From an uncultured Eubacterium sp. (lineage in GTDB: Bacteria; Bacillota; Clostridia; Lachnospirales; Lachnospiraceae): a stretch of 9,704 bases of DNA. The translations under genes were made by a program, and so were the position numbers. Shown in pieces: positions 6,892 through 9,704 of this stretch. The notes below the pieces were generated by a model that made no database searches, had not been told where the DNA came from, and was given only the letters and a program-made list of their open reading frames with translations. The DNA is taken from contig CAJOOU010000096.1 of the NCBI GenBank assembly GCA_905236735.1, positions 1 to 9,704 of the forward strand, read 5' to 3'. The first letter of the stretch is position 1. Each line of letters starts with the position of its first letter.

Positions 6892-8928
6892 TTATACTTT
6901 AAATACATTTATAAGATCTTCTATTCTTACCGAAGAATCCGATACAACCGTCGCACTCGAATCCACTCCTCTTGAGTTTGCCGCAACCTGCTCTGCTCCC
7001 TGAGCAAGCACAGCTGCCGTCGAGCTTACTTCCTGTGAACTTGCGGACTGTTCTTCGGAAATAGCTGCCATCGATGTGGCAATCTCGTTTACTCCGCTTA
7101 TCTGCTCAATCATATCATCAACAATATTACTGGTCTGATCAAGGCTGTTAAAAATGTTTTCAAATGTTGTGCCGGCGATATTAACCGATTCCATGTTGCT
7201 GTTTATCTCTTCCATATTTGACTCGGCCTTTTCAGCCAGATCGGCTATCTGATGCGTTATTTCGCTGATAATCTCCGAAATCTGTCTTGTTGACTCGGCA
7301 CTGTTATTTGCAAGAGCTCCGATTTCATCGGCAACTACAGCAAATCCTTTTCCCGCTTCTCCGGCGCGGGCAGCCTCTATGGAAGCATTAAGCGACAGCA
7401 GGTTGGTCTGGCTGGAAATCGAATTAATCATATCCACAATGGTATCTATCTGTTTAGCCGATGCATCTACCACACTTACGACCTCGTTCATCTCCGCCAT
7501 CGACTGTGCGATACCCGTCATTCCCTGCTGAACTATCTGCAGATCACGCTGTCCGTCCCTTGCTTTGGAAACGAGGTGTTCCATGGTTTCCTTTGTCTTT
7601 TCGCTGTGTTCCGTCAAATCGCTTACCTGCTGGGCCAAGGTGGTGGCATTTTCCGCAAGGTCTTCAACCGCATACGACATATCGTTCATTGTATTTTGAA
7701 TCTGCTGCATAGCTCCGGCCTGCTCGTCTGCTCTCTCATTCAGTTCACCGGATACCTGCTTGCTGTTTGAAGCCTCCTCGGAAAGCTGCGTCGTCATATT
7801 CTTTATTTCGGAAAGAGTTTCTCTCATCTTGCCCACATAGTCATGCATATGATTGTTCATGACTCCTATTTCATTGCTGCCGCCTTCCGGAATTTCAACA
7901 GTAAAGTCGCCGTTTGCAATACGGGTAATACTTTCTGTAAGACCTTTTACCGGTTTTGCTATAAGTGTATTGATAACCTTTAGCAGAACAACAACCATAG
8001 CGCAAACAATTACCGCTGCGATTATTACCGCGATTAAAATAAATCTGCGAAGCTGCCTGAGCACATCTGCTTTATTTACATATGAAACAAGTGTCCAGTT
8101 GGTACCGTCAACATTATCCAGCGATACATAATAATCCGCGCTGCCGTTTTTAATGGTGACAACATCTTCTCCGCCTCCTGATGTTACCACAGAAACAACA
8201 GACTGAAGGAAGGCATCATCCGTGTGCTCGGATGCATCCGTTCCGACATAATCAGGATTTACCGAAGCTATTATAGAGCTGTCGTCCAAAAGCATACTCT
8301 CGCCCGTACCCGCCGGTGTATAGGCGCTTACAGACTCAGATATGCCGGCAAGTACTATATCCACCGACAAAGTTCCGCTCCTGCCGTCCTTTAGTAAAAC
8401 CTCTCTTGAACCGCATACTACCATATTTCCTGTCGTAAGGTCCAAAGACGGGTCTCCAAGTACCATCTCCGACTGCCCCTGGCCGTTGGTATACCATGCT
8501 CTTGTCGTAGGGTCATAATCAGCATCGGGCACCCATCCTGAGCCGTCTATAAATCCCTTGTTTGAAAATCCGACATATACATCGGTTACAACATCCGAAT
8601 ACTCTGACATAGAAAGTGCAAGCAGGTTGCAAATCTCCGTATCGCTCGAATAATCCGAGTTTTCGAGTATATCCGCCACTCCGTCATAATATTTAACAAT
8701 GCCTTCCATCATCTGCGATATATCGGCGGCATTTGCTCTTGACTCCTGATGAAGTCCGTTTGTAGCTTCGCTTTCTATTACGTTCTTTGCCTGAAGTGCC
8801 AGGATTAGGGTAACAATTGCAATAGCCACGATTACCATCGGAATAAGAAAGCTCAAAAGCTCTATGCTAATGTGAGCGTTTGTAGATTTTCCGGATGTGC
8901 GTTTAACATTTTCTTTTGTTTTGCTCAT
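6892..8928 (-). CDS. Methyl-accepting chemotaxis protein with dCache-type sensor domain
   Basis: A transmembrane chemoreceptor of 678 residues; the family passes ligand signals to CheA/CheW to bias flagellar rotation. Layout: a basic N-terminus, membrane helix 1 (about 24-47), an extracellular sensor domain (about 48-292), membrane helix 2 (about 296-318), HAMP (about 319-372) starting near LIAKPVKGLTES, then a long coiled-coil signalling domain. The conserved hairpin tip is at about 505-540, with QTNLLSLNASIEAARAGE and GKGFAVVADEI. The sensor contains YDPTTRAWY (138-146), a dCache landmark, followed by DP-x-L-D-x-TTG (159-167) and SVDI (188-191), resembling the amino-acid-binding version of this domain. 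There is no C-terminal NWETF-type pentapeptide for CheR docking. GGAGG lies 7 nt before the ATG. No chemotaxis or flagellar gene is adjacent. The receptor call is firm; the ligand is inference. Confidence 0.95.
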   Translation of the reverse strand: MSKTKENVKRTSGKSTNAHISIELLSFLIPMVIVAIAIVTLILALQAKNVIESEATNGLHQESRANAADISQMMEGIVKYYDGVADILENSDYSSDTEICNLLALSMSEYSDVVTDVYVGFSNKGFIDGSGWVPDADYDPTTRAWYTNGQGQSEMVLGDPSLDLTTGNMVVCGSREVLLKDGRSGTLSVDIVLAGISESVSAYTPAGTGESMLLDDSSIIASVNPDYVGTDASEHTDDAFLQSVVSVVTSGGGEDVVTIKNGSADYYVSLDNVDGTNWTLVSYVNKADVLRQLRRFILIAVIIAAVIVCAMVVVLLKVINTLIAKPVKGLTESITRIANGDFTVEIPEGGSNEIGVMNNHMHDYVGKMRETLSEIKNMTTQLSEEASNSKQVSGELNERADEQAGAMQQIQNTMNDMSYAVEDLAENATTLAQQVSDLTEHSEKTKETMEHLVSKARDGQRDLQIVQQGMTGIAQSMAEMNEVVSVVDASAKQIDTIVDMINSISSQTNLLSLNASIEAARAGEAGKGFAVVADEIGALANNSAESTRQISEIISEITHQIADLAEKAESNMEEINSNMESVNIAGTTFENIFNSLDQTSNIVDDMIEQISGVNEIATSMAAISEEQSASSQEVSSTAAVLAQGAEQVAANSRGVDSSATVVSDSSVRIEDLINVFKV

Positions 8929-8954
8929 AGGCGTTCCTCCGCTAATAAAACCAA

Positions 8955-8976
8955 ATTATACAATATTTTTGTATTG
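8955..8976 (-). promoter_or_regulatory. Candidate promoter region of the chemoreceptor gene
   Basis: A perfect TATAAT (minus strand, 8955-8960) lies 26 nt before the ATG, but no recognisable -35 box stands 16-18 nt upstream. Directly upstream is an inverted repeat, CAATA-N6-TATTG (8961-8976), which could bind an activator or repressor or be chance in AT-rich DNA. I found no flagellar sigma-D/sigma-28 pair (TAAA with GCCGATAA), often used for chemoreceptor genes. Confidence 0.35.
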
Positions 8977-9093
8977 GATTGATTAACATTTTATCACGGT
9001 TTCTGTGTAATATCAACGCATTTCAGAATATTTATCGTCTTTTTTATCATAATTAGAATTTTCTGTATAAATAGCGTTTTTTTACAGGTAAAA

Positions 9094-9125
9094 AAAGAAC
9101 TTTCCGTAAATACGGAAAGTTCTTT
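9094..9125 (-). terminator. Rho-independent terminator of rpmF
   Basis: AAAGAACTTTCCGT (9094-9107) pairs perfectly with ACGGAAAGTTCTTT (9112-9125): 14 bp with a 4-nt loop. On the minus strand it runs into a TTTTTTT tract. It lies 11 nt past the rpmF stop and isolates rpmF from the downstream chemoreceptor gene. Confidence 0.92.
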
Positions 9126-9136
9126 AAATAACAATC

Positions 9137-9319
9137 TTAAGCTTCCTGTGAAATAATCTCTTTCTTGTTGTAAGAGCCACAGTTCTTGCATACGCGATGA
9201 GGAATCATAAGCTCGCCGCATTTGCTGCACTTAACAAGTGTAGGAGCTGACATCTTCCAGTTAGCTCTTCTCTTATCTCTTCTTCCCTTAGAAGACTTAT
9301 TCTTCGGACAAATTGACAT
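9137..9319 (-). CDS. rpmF: 50S ribosomal protein L32, zinc-binding form
   Basis: A 60-residue, strongly basic protein of the large ribosomal subunit. It begins MSICPKNKSSKGRRDKRR, the usual L32 N-terminus rich in Lys and Arg, and carries a zinc ribbon from Cys31/Cys34 (CSKC) and Cys44/Cys47 (CKNC). This is the cysteine-containing (C+) form; zinc-independent paralogues lack these residues. Length and motifs are complete. AGGAGG precedes the ATG by 9 nt. The gene has its own consensus promoter and terminator. In many bacteria rpmF directly follows a DUF177 (yceD) gene; here the upstream neighbour is dnaB and no yceD gene lies between them. Confidence 0.97.
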   Translation of the reverse strand: MSICPKNKSSKGRRDKRRANWKMSAPTLVKCSKCGELMIPHRVCKNCGSYNKKEIISQEA

Positions 9320-9359
9320 TCGTTTACACCTCCTTATATCAGAGTATCTATATTGCTCC

Positions 9360-9381
9360 GTTGCCGTATCCTGCCGGCAAC
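9360..9381 (-). promoter_or_regulatory. Hairpin in the rpmF 5' leader
   Basis: GTTGCCG (9360-9366) and CGGCAAC (9375-9381) form a 7-bp stem with an 8-nt loop, about 14 nt after the predicted rpmF transcription start and 40 nt before the ATG. No T-run follows, so it is not a terminator. It could stabilise the mRNA or be a control site; neither can be shown from sequence alone. Confidence 0.4.
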
Positions 9382-9401
9382 TGTTTTCTCACACTCTGTC
9401 T

Positions 9402-9430
9402 ATTATACAGACAGGGCAGGCTGTTGTCAA
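9402..9430 (-). promoter_or_regulatory. Consensus sigma-A promoter of rpmF
   Basis: On the minus strand TTGACA (9425-9430), exactly 17 nt, and TATAAT (9402-9407) match the housekeeping promoter consensus at all 12 positions. The -10 box sits in the centre of an inverted repeat, CTGTCT-N7-AGACAG (9396-9414). Transcription would start near 9395, giving a leader of about 75 nt. High output fits a ribosomal protein gene. Confidence 0.85.
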
Positions 9431-9478
9431 TATATTTTTATAACTTTATACAGACCTCCCCGCGGGTTTTATGTACCT

Positions 9479-9704
9479 CTAATTATCACTGATATTGGCT
9501 CTGCTAAGGTTCCTGAACTGCGTATACTGAGGCAGCCATGTAAGGTTAACCGTACCTACCGGGCCGTTACGCTGTTTAGCTATGATGACTTCTGCCACAT
9601 TTTTGTTTTCGGTGTCTTTTTTGTAGTAATCCTCCCTGTAAAGAAACATTACCACATCCGCATCCTGCTCTATGGCTCCCGACTCTCTCAGGTCTGAAAG
9701 CATC
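9479..9704 (-). CDS. dnaB: Replicative DNA helicase DnaB, C-terminal end (cut by the right window edge)
   Basis: The last 75 codons of DnaB, the hexameric 5'-3' helicase that unwinds DNA at the replication fork. The segment LSDLRESGAIEQDADVVMFLYRE is the conserved final part of the RecA-like motor domain, and IIAKQRNGPVGTV carries the K-x-R finger that reaches the neighbouring subunit's ATP site. The tail PQYTQFRNLS is the usual end of the protein. A Met codon at 9703 is internal: the family continues upstream of LSDLRESG, so the true start is outside the window. It ends with TAG about 50 nt before the rpmF promoter. No clear terminator lies between the two, so some read-through into rpmF is possible. 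Confidence 0.95.
   Translation of the reverse strand, partial: MLSDLRESGAIEQDADVVMFLYREDYYKKDTENKNVAEVIIAKQRNGPVGTVNLTWLPQYTQFRNLSRANISDN

Noticed and set aside
8929..9000. Flagellar sigma-28-type promoter for the chemoreceptor
   Set aside because: A TAAA is present on the minus strand, but no GCCGATAA-like box follows at 14-16 nt.
8994..9230. Minus-strand 78-codon open frame overlapping rpmF
   Set aside because: It is an out-of-frame reading through rpmF and its terminator hairpin, with no start signal or domain.
9459..9466. CCCGCGGG palindrome as a dnaB terminator
   Set aside because: It leaves no loop for a stable hairpin and is not followed by a T-run on the minus strand.
9701..9703. 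Met codon as the start of a separate small protein
   Set aside because: The reading frame is the conserved DnaB C-terminus, which continues past the window edge; this Met is internal.

Overview
This 9.7 kb window looks like ordinary chromosome from a low- to mid-GC Gram-positive anaerobe. Lachnospiraceae (Clostridia) is the best guess: the L32 protein, the FtsH protease and the chemoreceptor read like members of that family, ribosome-binding sites are strong AGGAGG types, promoters are sigma-A-like, and intergenic DNA is AT-rich with U-tailed hairpin terminators. The placement rests on recognising protein sequences, not on a search. I see no insertion sequence, prophage gene, CRISPR array, tRNA or rRNA.

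Left part (1-2882, all minus strand): a three-gene operon with one good promoter at its head (2855-2882). In order of transcription it encodes a 663-residue iron-sulfur flavoenzyme of the 2-enoate / 2,4-dienoyl-CoA reductase (old yellow enzyme) type, a MntP-like small membrane protein, and a TetR-family regulator cut by the left edge. The mntP-like stop and the tetR start are only 9 nt apart, so these two are probably translationally coupled. The flavoenzyme keeps its Fe-S cluster and both dinucleotide-binding motifs, but its TIM-barrel active-site segment departs from the usual HGAHGY pattern. This is the least conventional piece of the window.

Middle part (2958-6878): ftsH (minus) and pyrG (plus) are divergent from a 215-bp spacer that holds a strong ftsH promoter and weaker pyrG candidates. 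ftsH ends in three in-frame stops followed by a strong hairpin terminator. pyrG is a complete CTP synthase that ends at a hairpin shared with the convergent chemoreceptor gene.

Right part (6846-9704, all minus): a dCache-type methyl-accepting chemotaxis protein, then rpmF (zinc-ribbon L32) with its own consensus promoter (TTGACA-N17-TATAAT) and strong terminator, then the C-terminal end of dnaB, cut by the right edge.

Most genes are housekeeping: protein quality control, pyrimidine synthesis, translation and replication. The accessory-like content is the flavoenzyme-transporter-regulator operon and the chemoreceptor. I did not find a convincing new multi-gene system; the findings below are modest leads.
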